From contig NZ_KB849765.1 in NCBI RefSeq assembly GCF_000369005.1, forward strand, positions 1,353,295 to 1,417,294: 64,000 nt of DNA, written 5' to 3'. Below the pieces are notes generated by a model. It saw only the letters and a list, made by a program, of their open reading frames with translations. It was not told where the DNA came from and ran no database searches. The stretch comes from Acinetobacter beijerinckii CIP 110307 (GTDB lineage Bacteria > Pseudomonadota > Gammaproteobacteria > Pseudomonadales > Moraxellaceae). Shown here in pieces: positions 1-11,904 of this stretch; the first letter of the stretch is position 1, and every line of letters starts with the position of its first letter. Position numbers and translations under genes: made by a program.

Positions 1-654
1 TTTTTTGTCATTGGTAAAAGTAACGCATGGACCAATAAACACATTATCTTCTAAGTTAATACCATCCCAAATGTAAACGCCTGACTTTATGGTGACATTG
101 TTACCAATATGAACATCATTCTCGATTAGGGTATGGGCACAAATATTACATCCAGAACCAATTACCGCATTTTTCAGAATAACACTATATTGCCAAACCC
201 GGGTATTCTGACCTATATGGGGGCTATGTACATCAGACAATGGATGAATAAATGGACGATTTACAATGCTAATAAATTCATCATAGCTACGGATATAATC
301 GCTTTCATCATAATGTTCACTTGCCAACACTAATAAGACACAATCTTCTGAAAAGTCGTGCATTTCACGCCAAGTCATACTTTCGATGATCAAGCCTTGA
401 GTTGGTGAGCTGAGTATAACCTCCTCTTTATTACGGCCATCATCTAAAATGAAGCGACACTGACCATGTAGGCAGATTGCAAGTTGTTTTAAGTCTTTAT
501 GTGCGTGAAAACCTCTAGGTTTATCTTTTGAGGCAGCAAAAATATAATAGATACGTTTAATATCAAAGGGGATATGCTGGTTCGCTTCGATCGCAACGAG
601 TCCACCGCGTTGATCTCCTAGATCTGGTAAATCAATGAGTTTCTTTAAGCTCAT
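1..654 (-). CDS. Sugar 3,4-ketoisomerase fused to a hexapeptide-repeat acyltransferase (partial, C-terminus outside window)
   Basis: The first 218 residues are visible; the gene continues past base 1. Residues 1 to about 135 look like a QdtA/FdtA cupin, including the motif HAHK at 50-53, which in that family lies in the active site that moves the keto group of dTDP-4-keto-6-deoxyglucose to C3. From about residue 140 there are left-handed beta-helix hexapeptide repeats (for example [19 protein letters not shown]), typical of sugar N-acetyltransferases. The protein is therefore probably bifunctional, making and acetylating a dTDP-3-amino-3,6-dideoxyhexose such as Qui3NAc or Fuc3NAc. The aminotransferase needed between these steps is not in view. 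The ATG overlaps the rmlA stop (ATGA), so it is the third gene of an rmlB-rmlA operon. The exact sugar is inferred, not shown. Confidence 0.85.
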   Translation of the reverse strand, partial: MSLKKLIDLPDLGDQRGGLVAIEANQHIPFDIKRIYYIFAASKDKPRGFHAHKDLKQLAICLHGQCRFILDDGRNKEEVILSSPTQGLIIESMTWREMHDFSEDCVLLVLASEHYDESDYIRSYDEFISIVNRPFIHPLSDVHSPHIGQNTRVWQYSVILKNAVIGSGCNICAHTLIENDVHIGNNVTIKSGVYIWDGINLEDNVFIGPCVTFTNDKK

Positions 655-1526
655 ATTTCATTCACCAAAGAAACTAGATATTGACCATAATCATTTTTAT
701 TCATACTTTGGCCGATTTCTAAAACTTGCTCTTTGCTTAGCCAGCCGTTGTTAAACGCAATTTCTTCTAGGCAAGCTACTTTGTAGCCTTGACGTTTTTC
801 AATCGTTTCTACAAATTGTGCTGCTTCAAGTAAGCTTTCATGTGTTCCTGTGTCGAGCCAAGCAAAACCTCGACCAAGTAACTCAACATTTAAGTCGCCG
901 CGCTCTAAGTACATTTGATTCACAGTCGTGATTTCTAATTCACCACGTTCAGATGGTTTAACTTTTTTTGCGATTTCAACAACATCATTGTCATAGAAAT
1001 ATAGACCAGTTACAGCAAAATGTGATTTTGGCTGTTTAGGTTTTTCTTCCAGAGAAACTGCACGTTTTTGTTCATCAAACTCAACTACACCAAAACGTTC
1101 AGGATCTTTAACCTGATATCCAAAGACCGTCGCGCCTTTTTGACGAGCGACAGCTTGACGTAGCATTGGTGTAAAGCCCTGACCATAAAAAATATTGTCG
1201 CCAAGAACAAGGCATACATTACTTTTGCCAATAAACTGTTCACCAATAATGAATGCTTGGGCTAAACCATCTGGACTCGGTTGGATTGCGTAACTCAATT
1301 CAATACCCAATTGAGAACCATCACCAAGTAAACGTTTAAATCCATCGATATCGTCAGGTGTACTAATAATGAGGATTTCACGGATACCCGCCAGCATTAA
1401 AACTGAAAGGGGATAGTACACCATTGGTTTATCGTAAATAGGGAGTAATTGTTTAGAAACACCTTTGGTGATTGGGTAGAGGCGTGTACCTGAACCACCT
1501 GCAAGAATAATACCCTTTGTAGACAT
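651..1526 (-). CDS. rmlA: Glucose-1-phosphate thymidylyltransferase
   Basis: This enzyme makes dTDP-glucose from dTTP and glucose-1-phosphate, the first step toward dTDP-deoxysugars for cell-surface glycans. At 291 residues it has the usual RmlA length. It carries the nucleotide-binding motif GGSGTRLYP near residues 10-18, [10 protein letters not shown] near 106-115, EEKP near 160 and [10 protein letters not shown] in the C-terminal third. Its start overlaps the rmlB stop by one base (TAATG), and its stop overlaps the next start (ATGA), so the three genes are co-transcribed and probably translationally coupled. No rmlC or rmlD is visible, so the product need not be rhamnose. Confidence 0.97.
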   Translation of the reverse strand: MSTKGIILAGGSGTRLYPITKGVSKQLLPIYDKPMVYYPLSVLMLAGIREILIISTPDDIDGFKRLLGDGSQLGIELSYAIQPSPDGLAQAFIIGEQFIGKSNVCLVLGDNIFYGQGFTPMLRQAVARQKGATVFGYQVKDPERFGVVEFDEQKRAVSLEEKPKQPKSHFAVTGLYFYDNDVVEIAKKVKPSERGELEITTVNQMYLERGDLNVELLGRGFAWLDTGTHESLLEAAQFVETIEKRQGYKVACLEEIAFNNGWLSKEQVLEIGQSMNKNDYGQYLVSLVNEI

Positions 1527-2584
1527 TATACATTTACCCCTAATCTTTCACGTTGATAGCTACCATCTTGAACATGGCGGCACCATTCTAAATTGTTTAA
1601 ATACCATTCGACTGTTTTACGAATACCTGTTTCGAATGTTTCTTGAGGTTTCCATCCCAACTCATGTTCTATTTTTGCGGCATCAATTGCATAACGCAAA
1701 TCATGTCCAGGTCGATCTTTCACGAAAGTAATTAAGCTTTCATAAGATTGGGAATTATTTTGTGGTCTTAGTTCATCCAAAATTTTGCAAATAGTTTTGA
1801 CGACTTCAAGATTCTGTTTTTCATTATGTCCACCGATATTGTAGGTTTCTCCAACAGTGCCTTGGGTAATAACTTGATATAAGGCACGAGCATGGTCTTC
1901 GACAAATAGCCAATCACGAATTTGATTACCTGTACCGTATATTGGTAATGCTTTACCATCTAAAGCATTCAAAATGACTAAAGGAATTAATTTTTCAGGG
2001 AAGTGGTATGGACCATAATTGTTAGAGCAATTGGTCACAATGGTAGGTAGGCCATAAGTACGCTGCCAAGCTCGAACTAAGTGATCTGAACTGGCTTTAC
2101 TTGCTGAATAAGGTGAGCTGGGTGCGTATGGAGTTGCTTCAGTGAATAAATCCGTAGTCCCATCCAAATCGCCATAAACTTCATCTGTTGAAATATGGTG
2201 AAAGCGAAAATTTGCTTTTTTATTATCGTCAAATGCCTGCCAATATTTACGTGCTGCTTCTAATAAAATATACGTTCCCACAATATTGGTTTGAATAAAA
2301 GCACTTGGTCCATCAATTGAACGATCAACATGTGACTCCGCAGCCAAGTGCATAATTGCATCGGGTTGAAAATGTTCAAAAATCTGTTCAAGTTTTGATG
2401 AATCACAAATATCAACTTGTTGAAATTGATAGCGGGGGTTCTGATCAATTTCTTTTAGCGACTCTAAGTTACCAGCATATGTAAGCTTATCCAGATTTAG
2501 AACTTCATCATTGGTATTTTTTATAATATGACGTACTACAGCTGAACCAATAAATCCAGCTCCGCCTGTAATCAAGATTCGCAT
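1526..2584 (-). CDS. rmlB: dTDP-glucose 4,6-dehydratase
   Basis: The enzyme converts dTDP-glucose to dTDP-4-keto-6-deoxyglucose with bound NAD+. It is a short-chain dehydrogenase of the extended type: Rossmann motif GGAGFIG at residues 7-13, [10 protein letters not shown] in the middle (family catalytic Asp-Glu), and YSASK, the YxxxK catalytic pair, near residue 160. The length of 352 fits. It is the first gene of the visible dTDP-sugar operon; the 104 bases before it separate it from the acyltransferase gene on the same strand. Its product is the substrate expected for the ketoisomerase domain encoded two genes downstream. Confidence 0.97.
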   Translation of the reverse strand: MRILITGGAGFIGSAVVRHIIKNTNDEVLNLDKLTYAGNLESLKEIDQNPRYQFQQVDICDSSKLEQIFEHFQPDAIMHLAAESHVDRSIDGPSAFIQTNIVGTYILLEAARKYWQAFDDNKKANFRFHHISTDEVYGDLDGTTDLFTEATPYAPSSPYSASKASSDHLVRAWQRTYGLPTIVTNCSNNYGPYHFPEKLIPLVILNALDGKALPIYGTGNQIRDWLFVEDHARALYQVITQGTVGETYNIGGHNEKQNLEVVKTICKILDELRPQNNSQSYESLITFVKDRPGHDLRYAIDAAKIEHELGWKPQETFETGIRKTVEWYLNNLEWCRHVQDGSYQRERLGVNV

Positions 2585-2688
2585 GCAACTACTATCCTTT
2601 TAAATGATTGGATCATTAAATTATTCATTTGAAAAATAAATTATTTTTGAAATACGTCAAGAAGAATTTATTTAATACTAAGTATATT

Positions 2689-3549
2689 TTAATAAAACTT
2701 AGTATCACCACCCCTAAACCTTTTATACCCCCACATATATTCTGTAGGAAAGCGGTTGATCATTTGCTCTACCGCTTTATTCAGTGCAGTTGTTGCAACT
2801 TCTATATCTCGATCATAGAGTTCAAGATCATAGAGATCATCACAATAAACATCAAAGCCTTCGCCATCTTCACGACGAAAACAACTTAACCCGACTAAGC
2901 GGCATTGCGTTTTTTGCGCCATTTTACTTGCAAGCGTGCTAGTTAGACATGGGATTCCAAAAAAAGGAACGACTACACCACCAGAAGGTTGCGGAACATG
3001 ATCGGGTAGAATGACGCTAAACCCACCTTGTTTCAAATTCTTAAATAGTGCTTTGACACCATTTGCATCGGTTGGAACAAGGGTTGCTTTCAATCTCTGA
3101 CGCGCATGTAAAGCAAAAGCATTAAAGCCTGAATCTTTCATCGGCTTGTACATGATGGTTGGAATACCATATTGATGTACCCATGCATTCATCATTTCCC
3201 ATGTGCCGAGGTGAGGGGTGATAATCAATGCACCACGCGGATCACTTAATGCATTTGTTAACACATCTAACTGATGAACCGTCTTTATTTGCTCAATGCT
3301 CCATTCTGGGGGCATTGCCCAGCATTTTCCAGATTCAATATAACTCAAACACTGCTTGGTAACGCTTTCTCTTGCAAGGTGCTCGCGTTCATTTTTTGGA
3401 ATACTTGGATAAGCTAGACCCAGATTTACACGTGTTTTCCAAAGCATACTTTTATTCGGATTTTGATTAATAAAGTAAGCTGCCACTTTTGCGATACTGC
3501 GCAAAAATGCTAAAGGTAAAACACGAAGTAAAGTGATATAAAAAGACAT
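2689..3549 (-). CDS. Lipid A biosynthesis acyltransferase (LpxL/LpxM/HtrB family)
   Basis: This is an inner-membrane acyltransferase of the late lipid A acylation family, which moves an acyl chain from acyl-ACP onto a lipid A precursor. The 286-residue protein has a hydrophobic N-terminus that can anchor it and the family's catalytic H-x4-E motif, HLGTWE, with His113 and Glu118. A conserved block VILPDHVPQPSGG follows in mid-protein. I cannot say which acyl position it modifies, so no symbol is given. It sits between aspS and the dTDP-sugar genes and starts 11 bases after the small membrane protein gene upstream, suggesting a two-gene transcript. Its position beside the outer-core locus fits a role in lipooligosaccharide assembly. 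Confidence 0.9.
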   Translation of the reverse strand: MSFYITLLRVLPLAFLRSIAKVAAYFINQNPNKSMLWKTRVNLGLAYPSIPKNEREHLARESVTKQCLSYIESGKCWAMPPEWSIEQIKTVHQLDVLTNALSDPRGALIITPHLGTWEMMNAWVHQYGIPTIMYKPMKDSGFNAFALHARQRLKATLVPTDANGVKALFKNLKQGGFSVILPDHVPQPSGGVVVPFFGIPCLTSTLASKMAQKTQCRLVGLSCFRREDGEGFDVYCDDLYDLELYDRDIEVATTALNKAVEQMINRFPTEYMWGYKRFRGGDTKFY

Positions 3550-3560
3550 TACGATTAATC

Positions 3561-3776
3561 TTATTTGTTCGCGTTGCCTTTAAGCACCATATAAATTAGT
3601 GCGACAAAAATCAGCAGTGCTCCGACTAAACTACTTACGCAAAAATATAAAATGCGTTCATTTGTAGTCATATTGAAGAGTTCATTTGCCAAGATGTAAC
3701 GCATGAAAAACCATTGAGCAAGTGAAAAAATAATAATCACGATTGCATGTCGACGTACATCAGGACGCATTGCCAT
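3561..3776 (-). CDS. Small two-helix membrane protein, function unknown
   Basis: The protein has 71 residues with two hydrophobic stretches (roughly residues 11-30 and 44-65) that should both span the inner membrane, and a short basic C-terminus. I do not recognise a family. The start at 3776 is supported by an AGAGG ribosome-binding site 8 bases upstream; an alternative ATG lies two codons inside. It is followed after 11 bases by the lipid A-type acyltransferase, with which it is probably co-transcribed. Small size and two helices would suit an accessory subunit, but nothing in the sequence shows that. Confidence 0.7.
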   Translation of the reverse strand: MAMRPDVRRHAIVIIIFSLAQWFFMRYILANELFNMTTNERILYFCVSSLVGALLIFVALIYMVLKGNANK

Positions 3777-3852
3777 AAGACTGACCTCTCAATAAAAAGC
3801 AGCTTATTATGCCATTAGCACTGATATTCTCAAAGAAAAACTCGAATATAAA

Positions 3853-3877
3853 AAAACCCTGCATAAAGCAGGGTTTT
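3853..3877 (-). terminator. Rho-independent terminator after aspS
   Basis: A perfect 10-bp stem (3853-3862 with 3868-3877, AAAACCCTGC against GCAGGGTTTT) closes a 5-base loop. On the minus strand it ends in a U run. It lies 20 bases beyond the aspS stop. Confidence 0.85.
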
Positions 3878-3896
3878 ACCAAACAATAAACTGAAT

Positions 3897-5678
3897 TTAT
3901 TTTTCTTCAGCTTTTGGCTTTTCACGTAAGCGAATACCTAAGTCACGCAATTGATTCGCTTCAACTGGTGCAGGTGCTTGAGTTAATGGACATTCAGCAG
4001 TCTTGGTTTTCGGGAATGCAATGACATCACGAATCGACGATGCGCCTGTCATCAACATGATCAAACGGTCAAGACCAAATGCTAAACCACCATGAGGAGG
4101 AGCGCCGTAGCGTAATGCATTGAGTAAGAAGCTGAATTTTTCCTCTGCTTCTTCTTCACCAATACCTAATGCTTCAAAGATTGCTTTTTGCATCTCTAAA
4201 GTATAGATACGCAGTGAACCACCGCCAACTTCTGTACCATTCAATACCATGTCGTATGCAACAGATAAAGCAGCACCTGGATTGTTCTTCACTTCTTCAA
4301 CACTTGATTTTGGCAGTGTGAATGGGTGGTGAACAGAAGTCCATTTGCCGTCATCGGTTTCTTCGAACATTGGGAAATCGACAACCCAAAGAGGAGCCCA
4401 TTCACATGTTGCAAGATTCAAGTCATGACCGATTTTGACACGAAGTGCGCCCATCGCATCATTTACAACTTTGGCTTTATCCGCACCAAAGAATACGATG
4501 TCGCCATTTTCAGCACCTACACGTTTTAATAAATCGAGCACGATTGGTTCGATAAATTTAACGATAGGTGATTGAAGACCTTCAATGCCTTTTTCAAGTT
4601 CATTGACTTTGATATAAGCCAAGCCTTTAGCACCGTAGATACCTACGAATTTAGTGTATTCGTCAATCGCACTACGTGGTAATGAACCAGCACCTGGTAC
4701 ACGTAATGCAACGATACGACCTTTAGGGTCTTTTGCAGGGCCAGCGAATACTTTGAATTCAACGTCTTGCATTAAGTCTGCAACGTCAACCAATTTCAAT
4801 GGAATACGCATATCTGGTTTGTCAGAAGCATAGTCGCGCATTGCATCGTTATAGGTCATACGTTCAAATTTATCGAATTTTACATTCAATAATTCGTTGA
4901 ACATTTTAACCGTTAAGCCTTCCATTAAATCCATGATGTCATCGTCGCTCATGAACGATGTTTCAACGTCGATTTGGGTAAATTCAGGCTGACGATCCGC
5001 ACGTAAATCTTCGTCACGGAAACATTTAGCGATTTGGTAATAACGATCAATACCACCGACCATCAACAACTGTTTGAACAATTGAGGTGATTGCGGAAGC
5101 GCGTAGAAGCTGCCATTTGAAACACGACTTGGAACTAAATAGTCACGTGCGCCTTCAGGTGTTGCGCGGGTTAAGATCGGTGTTTCAACGTCAAGAAAAC
5201 CGTGGTCTTCGAAATAGTTACGAATTAAGTTTGTAACTTTAGAACGGAAGCGTAAACGATCTAACATTTCTGGGCGACGAATATCCAAGAAACGGTATTT
5301 CAAACGAATTTCTTCAGAAATATTGGTGTTTTCGTCATTCAATGGGAATGGAGGTGTTTCAGAAGCAGCAAGAACTTCGATTTCTTTCGCTAAGACTTCA
5401 ATTTGACCACTCACCATATTGGCATTTTCAGTACCTTCATAGCGACGACGTACGCGACCTGTAATTTTTAATACAAATTCAGAGCGTGCTTTATCCGCAG
5501 TTGAAAATGCTTCTGGTGTATCAGGATCAATAACCACTTGAACGAGACCATCGCGGTCACGCATATCAAGGAAAATTACACCGCCATGATCACGACGACG
5601 ATGAACCCATCCGCATAAAGTAACTGTTTGATCGATTTGGGCTTCAGTTAAAGAGCCACAGTAATGAGTGCGCATCAT
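3897..5678 (-). CDS. aspS: Aspartyl-tRNA synthetase
   Basis: Class II synthetase that charges tRNA(Asp). The 593 residues match the long bacterial type: N-terminal OB-fold anticodon domain ([19 protein letters not shown] near residues 24-42), then the catalytic core with motif 2 ([18 protein letters not shown]) and motif 3 (GLAFGLDRL near the C-terminus), with the bacterial GAD insertion between them. ATGATG gives two adjacent possible starts. A terminator follows the stop. In A. baumannii aspS marks one end of the outer-core locus (ilvE to aspS), which agrees with the dTDP-sugar genes found on this side. Confidence 0.99.
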   Translation of the reverse strand: MMRTHYCGSLTEAQIDQTVTLCGWVHRRRDHGGVIFLDMRDRDGLVQVVIDPDTPEAFSTADKARSEFVLKITGRVRRRYEGTENANMVSGQIEVLAKEIEVLAASETPPFPLNDENTNISEEIRLKYRFLDIRRPEMLDRLRFRSKVTNLIRNYFEDHGFLDVETPILTRATPEGARDYLVPSRVSNGSFYALPQSPQLFKQLLMVGGIDRYYQIAKCFRDEDLRADRQPEFTQIDVETSFMSDDDIMDLMEGLTVKMFNELLNVKFDKFERMTYNDAMRDYASDKPDMRIPLKLVDVADLMQDVEFKVFAGPAKDPKGRIVALRVPGAGSLPRSAIDEYTKFVGIYGAKGLAYIKVNELEKGIEGLQSPIVKFIEPIVLDLLKRVGAENGDIVFFGADKAKVVNDAMGALRVKIGHDLNLATCEWAPLWVVDFPMFEETDDGKWTSVHHPFTLPKSSVEEVKNNPGAALSVAYDMVLNGTEVGGGSLRIYTLEMQKAIFEALGIGEEEAEEKFSFLLNALRYGAPPHGGLAFGLDRLIMLMTGASSIRDVIAFPKTKTAECPLTQAPAPVEANQLRDLGIRLREKPKAEEK

Positions 5679-5826
5679 ATTGAATTATTTATCCAAACTA
5701 TATTGGCTAGACGGTGAATGCGTAAACAGCGCAGCACCAATGAAGGGGAGATTATGCCTTGTTGAACGTATAGTCTCAAGTCTTAATCTTTTCAAGCGGA
5801 TTTTAAACATACGCTTTTAAATAAAA

Positions 5827-6591
5827 CTATTCTAGGCGAGCATTTCGATCTAAGCATAATAGTATTAAACAAGATGCTGTAAATAAAATTAAAGCTGCTT
5901 GGCTGAATTCATTGATCGATTTACCGATAAAAAAATATCGTTCGGTGTGCCAAAGATCAGCGTGAATATGACGACTGTAGTCCCAAACAGAAAATAGTCC
6001 AAAAATTGTTGAAATGACTAAACTTATGATAATAAATAGTTTAATTTTTATAGGAACAGCTTTTGGTTGTTTATACTGATGGTAATAGCTTTTACACATA
6101 TAAAAGATAAAAGGCAAAGCGATAATTGATGAAGCGATTTGCAATATAAAATGTAGGGGATAGTCAATTCCAAACAAAGAAATCTGTTGTGCAAGCAAAC
6201 TTTTAAATGCAAAAGTACGAAAGTCGAGATGGGTTAAACCATCCCAAATCAAATGCGTTGCTGTACCAATAATCACTGCAACACAACTCATTAGACTAAA
6301 TGCGATAAAATTATCAAATGATTTAATGTTCATTGCGTGACGTATACCTAAAAAACGATAGATCACGGGGCGATAGATGAGATACCACAATAAGCAAAAG
6401 CATAAGCCAATTGGCAGATTTGGAAATAAAATCCCAGACCATTGATGCGTCAAGTCAATGCTCTGTTGTGTAAATAAACGATACAGATCAGGGGTCATAC
6501 AACCGATTGCCAATGCAGCTATAGGCAAATGACCTTTACTCAATTTTGATAATGGTGGTGCGAGAACAGCATGTGACAGCGTAAATGGCAT
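5827..6591 (-). CDS. DUF4184 family integral membrane protein
   Basis: The 254-residue protein begins MPFTLSHAV, the typical opening of DUF4184 proteins, then GHLPIAALAIGCMTPDL, and has about six hydrophobic segments. Function of the family is unknown. A TTG seven codons upstream (6612) would lengthen it, but the family opening supports the ATG at 6591. It is divergent from the zinc receptor gene and shares a 137-base intergenic region that holds a Zur-type operator, so zinc control is possible but not shown. Confidence 0.8.
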   Translation of the reverse strand: MPFTLSHAVLAPPLSKLSKGHLPIAALAIGCMTPDLYRLFTQQSIDLTHQWSGILFPNLPIGLCFCLLWYLIYRPVIYRFLGIRHAMNIKSFDNFIAFSLMSCVAVIIGTATHLIWDGLTHLDFRTFAFKSLLAQQISLFGIDYPLHFILQIASSIIALPFIFYMCKSYYHQYKQPKAVPIKIKLFIIISLVISTIFGLFSVWDYSRHIHADLWHTERYFFIGKSINEFSQAALILFTASCLILLCLDRNARLE

Positions 6592-6662
6592 AGCTTTGGC
6601 TAACGAACTCAATTCGAATCGTGGATATGCAGTTTAACAAATGAATTTTCTTGTACTGTTTT

Positions 6663-6701
6663 TTATTGCAAAATAAATGAAATGTTATAATATAACAATA
6701 A
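6663..6701 (+). promoter_or_regulatory. Zur operator overlapping the znuD promoter
   Basis: Bases 6679-6701 begin GAAATGTTATAATATAAC and match the gammaproteobacterial Zur consensus GAAATGTTATANTATAAC plus ATTTC, except in the last few bases. Inside it, TATAAT (6686-6691) is a good -10 box with TTATTG (6663-6668) 17 bases upstream as a -35. Bound Zur would block RNA polymerase when zinc is plentiful. The match is seen in the sequence; the regulation is inferred. Confidence 0.75.
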
Positions 6702-6728
6702 TTTTGTAAGCTGATTCCGAGACACGGC

Positions 6729-8831
<2,103 letters not shown>

Positions 8832-8866
8832 TTTGTCACCTAAATCTTATTGAAAAATATAAGTAT

Positions 8867-8899
8867 AAGCCCTAGCCTTAGACCATTAGGCTAGGGCTT
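8867..8899 (+). terminator. Rho-independent terminator after znuD
   Basis: A 12-bp stem (8867-8878 with 8888-8899, AAGCCCTAGCCT against AGGCTAGGGCTT) is followed by a T run. It sits just before the phospholipase D-like gene, so that gene needs its own promoter or read-through. Confidence 0.9.
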
Positions 8900-8909
8900 T
8901 TTCTGTTAT

Positions 8910-10373
8910 ATGCGTATCTTCCAAAGAATTCATCAAAAATTAAACTGGTCAGGTCGACGTTACATGGCAGTCATATTGAGTATTTTTGCGATTGGGTACA
9001 TTGCTTCTGCAATTTACCATACTGTAAAACCACTTCCGAAAGGGCTGGATTTTACGGGTCAGCTTCGGCATGCCAATGTGAAATTCCTAGCAGATCAAAC
9101 CTATATCGATGCAAAAGATCAACAACAAGTTGACCAACATATTTTCAATGAGATGTTTAAGCTAATTGATGAGGCACAAACCACCATTGTGCTAGATATG
9201 TTCTTATTTAATCAGGAAGTAGGTGAATCCAAAGTTAAGCAGTTTCCACTGATGCAACAACTGACGGATGCACTCATTCTGAAGCGTACACTTAATCCTG
9301 CTATTCAAGTGGTCGTTATTACTGATCCAATCAATTCAGTTTATGGTGGGGTCATGCCTAAACATTATCGTCAGCTTCGCCAAGCCGGTGTGGACGTTAT
9401 TGAAACTGATTTAAGACCTTTACGAGCATCCAATCCATTATGGTCGGGCTTTTGGTATATCTGCTGTCAAAATTTAGGCAATAATTCTGAAGGAGGTTGG
9501 TTAAGCAATCCTTTTGGAAAGGATAAAGTTACCTTACGTAGTTATTTAGAACTGCTCAATTTTAAAGCCAATCATCGTAAAACCTTGGTGGTCGATACTG
9601 CTGAAGGCTGGAAAAGTTTGGTGACTTCAGCCAATCCTCATGATGGTAGCTCGCATCATAGTAATGTTGCATTAGTGGTTGATGGCCCAACAGCAATTGA
9701 TGTTCTGCAAACAGAACAAGCGGTAGCAAATATGTCTCATGGTTCAAGTCCATTTGTGATTATGGGTGGACATACAGAAGACAAAAGCTTGCCACAGGTT
9801 CAGGTTTTGACAGAAAAAGCGATTTATGATGCAACCTTAAAAATCATTCAAAATGCCAAAGTGAATGAACATTTGGATATGACAATGTTCTATTTATCTG
9901 AACGCAATATTATTGAAGCATTAAAACAAGCAAAACAACGTGGTGTAAATGTCCGTATCATGCTTGATCCAAACAAAGACGCGTTTGGTCGTCAAAAAAA
10001 TGGCATTCCAAACCGACAAGTTGCATCAGAATTGAATGCTGCTGGTATTCCTATTCGTTGGTGTAATACGCGTGGCGAACAGTGCCACAGTAAAATGCTA
10101 TTGAAATATAATGCTCAACAAGCGGAGCTGATGCTTGGTTCAGCAAACTTTACTGCACGAAATTTGAAAAATTATAATCTTGAAACGGATATGCGTGTCA
10201 TTGGTTCCGTTCAAGCACCTGTGTTTCAAGATGCAACAACTTATTTTAACTCCTCATGGACTAATGCAAACGGTCGCCAAATGACGGTTGATTACAAGCA
10301 ATATGCAGATGAATCCAAAGCCAAATATTGGCTGTATCGTTTTATGGAATGGTCAGGTTTATCGACTTTTTAA
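8910..10373 (+). CDS. Phospholipase D-like protein with one membrane anchor
   Basis: The 487 residues contain two HKD half-sites typical of the phospholipase D superfamily: NHRKTLVVD with His222 and Lys224, and CHSKMLLK with His393 and Lys395 followed by LMLGSANFTARN. The N-terminus has basic residues then a hydrophobic helix (about residues 19-36), so the catalytic part should lie in the periplasm. Substrate is unknown; cardiolipin synthesis or phospholipid hydrolysis are the usual roles. The ATG at 8910 has no clear ribosome-binding site and lies only 10 bases after the znuD terminator. An internal ATG at 8964 preceded by AGG is an alternative that would remove the basic leader. Confidence 0.85.
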   Translation: MRIFQRIHQKLNWSGRRYMAVILSIFAIGYIASAIYHTVKPLPKGLDFTGQLRHANVKFLADQTYIDAKDQQQVDQHIFNEMFKLIDEAQTTIVLDMFLFNQEVGESKVKQFPLMQQLTDALILKRTLNPAIQVVVITDPINSVYGGVMPKHYRQLRQAGVDVIETDLRPLRASNPLWSGFWYICCQNLGNNSEGGWLSNPFGKDKVTLRSYLELLNFKANHRKTLVVDTAEGWKSLVTSANPHDGSSHHSNVALVVDGPTAIDVLQTEQAVANMSHGSSPFVIMGGHTEDKSLPQVQVLTEKAIYDATLKIIQNAKVNEHLDMTMFYLSERNIIEALKQAKQRGVNVRIMLDPNKDAFGRQKNGIPNRQVASELNAAGIPIRWCNTRGEQCHSKMLLKYNAQQAELMLGSANFTARNLKNYNLETDMRVIGSVQAPVFQDATTYFNSSWTNANGRQMTVDYKQYADESKAKYWLYRFMEWSGLSTF

Positions 10374-10396
10374 TTCAGTAATTAGGATTCTATTGA

Positions 10397-11206
10397 ATGG
10401 CGAAAATTAAACTGAATATCAAACAAGATGAGCAACTTAGTTTAGTTGCTCATCAGTTAGTACATTACGCGGACATTGTAGATATTCAGAATTGGAATGA
10501 GCTTTTAGAGTGCTATTTTTCTATAAAAAAAGACGTTAAAGCAAAGAAAGTCTTTTTGGTTTTAGATGATCGATCGCAAGCTGAATATACTTCCATGCAT
10601 GCGGTTGGAGATGAGCGGCTATATATTGATTATAGTGATGATCTTAAAGATATCGATGTGAATGATCCTAAATGGGAGCAAACTTACCAGAATGTTTGTA
10701 TGCCAAAGCAATTGCAGCATTATATTCAACAGCTTCGCCGTATAGAAAATCAATGTGTGATAGAAGAGCTGTCTAAAAAAATGCAGCATTATGATGAGGA
10801 TGATTTACAGGCTTTAATATATTTGAATCAAGATTTTGCTCCGTCTATGGATACGGAGATTGTGATTAAAGTTGCTGAAATTGAGACTGAATCACTTAAA
10901 ATAGCCATGATGCCGAATGGTTATTTTACTTGTGATTTTGATCCTTTTGAAAATTTTGCCATTATTCAACGCATGCAACACTATGGTTATGAGTTTATGG
11001 GGTTGGGTGCTGCGTTGTTAGGTTGGGTAAAAACAGAAGCGTTTCGGGCTGAAAAAATTGAAGATTTAATGCAAGACTTGTCTGTGATCTATCCTCTAGA
11101 TTCTGCTCATCAAATGGCATTAAAAAAGCTTATTTTAAAAAATAATTATTTGATTTTACCTTATTCTGAATCACCACAAGAATATTTAGGTTACGACTTA
11201 TCTTGA
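10397..11206 (+). CDS. Hypothetical protein, 269 residues
   Basis: I do not recognise a family. The protein is acidic and soluble-looking, with no signal peptide or membrane segment. The N-terminus is MAKIKLNIKQDEQLSL, and it has a Met- and Gln-rich middle. An AGGA ribosome-binding site nine bases before the ATG supports the start. It begins 23 bases after the phospholipase D-like gene in the same direction, so the two are probably co-transcribed, but the sequence gives no functional link. Confidence 0.75.
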   Translation: MAKIKLNIKQDEQLSLVAHQLVHYADIVDIQNWNELLECYFSIKKDVKAKKVFLVLDDRSQAEYTSMHAVGDERLYIDYSDDLKDIDVNDPKWEQTYQNVCMPKQLQHYIQQLRRIENQCVIEELSKKMQHYDEDDLQALIYLNQDFAPSMDTEIVIKVAEIETESLKIAMMPNGYFTCDFDPFENFAIIQRMQHYGYEFMGLGAALLGWVKTEAFRAEKIEDLMQDLSVIYPLDSAHQMALKKLILKNNYLILPYSESPQEYLGYDLS

Positions 11207-11221
11207 TTTAGAACCAGAGCT

Positions 11222-11264
11222 CAACAAGCAGAATTCAGAAGTTTATTTGGCATTCCGCTTGTTG
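11222..11264. repeat. Imperfect inverted repeat between convergent genes
   Basis: Thirteen bases at 11222-11234 pair with 11252-11264 with one mismatch (CAACAAGCAGAAT against ATTCCGCTTGTTG) around a 17-base loop. There is no T run on either strand, so this is at best a weak terminator for the convergent genes on both sides. Confidence 0.4.
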
Positions 11265-11289
11265 AAAGCAATACATAATCAGTAAAGAA

Positions 11290-11736
11290 TTAAGGGCTTG
11301 GTGGCACCAATTGATCTAAATCTTTATCTGTTAATGTTTCAAGTTCACTCAGATCGGTTTTAATTTTCCACTGACTTTCATCATCCACTGGATTTGGCAA
11401 GCGTGCTTCTAACCAATCACAGACGACATCTGGATTAAATTCAGCATGGTTGCATTGAATGACCCAACCGAGAAAATCTTTTGCTTCCCCATTCATGTAG
11501 GGTGGGGGGGAAACAGGGAAAAACTGCGTCGGTAAACGCTCATTGGTCGATAAATAATTGAGTACATGTCCAAGCTCTTGAACTGTTTGCCATGCGAGTG
11601 GATGCTCAACATTAATATTGAATTTAAACCACCATGCATGTTGACCATCTGTACCATGTGCCACAATCAGTGATTCTTGCACACTTGGAACTTTACAAAA
11701 AAATTGATAGAGACGATCAAAATTCATTTCAGCCAC
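11290..11736 (-). CDS. Hypothetical protein, 148 residues
   Basis: A small soluble protein without a recognised family. It contains a Trp-rich early part (HAWWFKFNINVEHPLAW), a Pro-rich central segment, and an acidic C-terminus ending PPSP. The GTG at 11736 is preferred because a GAGG ribosome-binding site lies eight bases upstream; an ATG three codons inside has none. It is convergent with the 269-residue gene and stands alone on its strand. Confidence 0.65.
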   Translation of the reverse strand: MAEMNFDRLYQFFCKVPSVQESLIVAHGTDGQHAWWFKFNINVEHPLAWQTVQELGHVLNYLSTNERLPTQFFPVSPPPYMNGEAKDFLGWVIQCNHAEFNPDVVCDWLEARLPNPVDDESQWKIKTDLSELETLTDKDLDQLVPPSP

Positions 11737-11904
11737 AGATATTGCCTCAAAATCAAAAAACTGATTTTAACATATCTATCTATGTATATAGCTGCATGCT
11801 GTTTATCTATTGAATAGAACGGCTAATCTGAAAAAATATTATTACAACAGTCCTGTTTATTATTTATTCTAAAATATAAAGATAGTCAGATTTTTAGGGA
11901 GATC

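Noticed and set aside
651..2584. Calling the locus a rhamnose operon
   Set aside because: rmlC and rmlD are not visible, and the third gene points to a 3-amino-3,6-dideoxy sugar.
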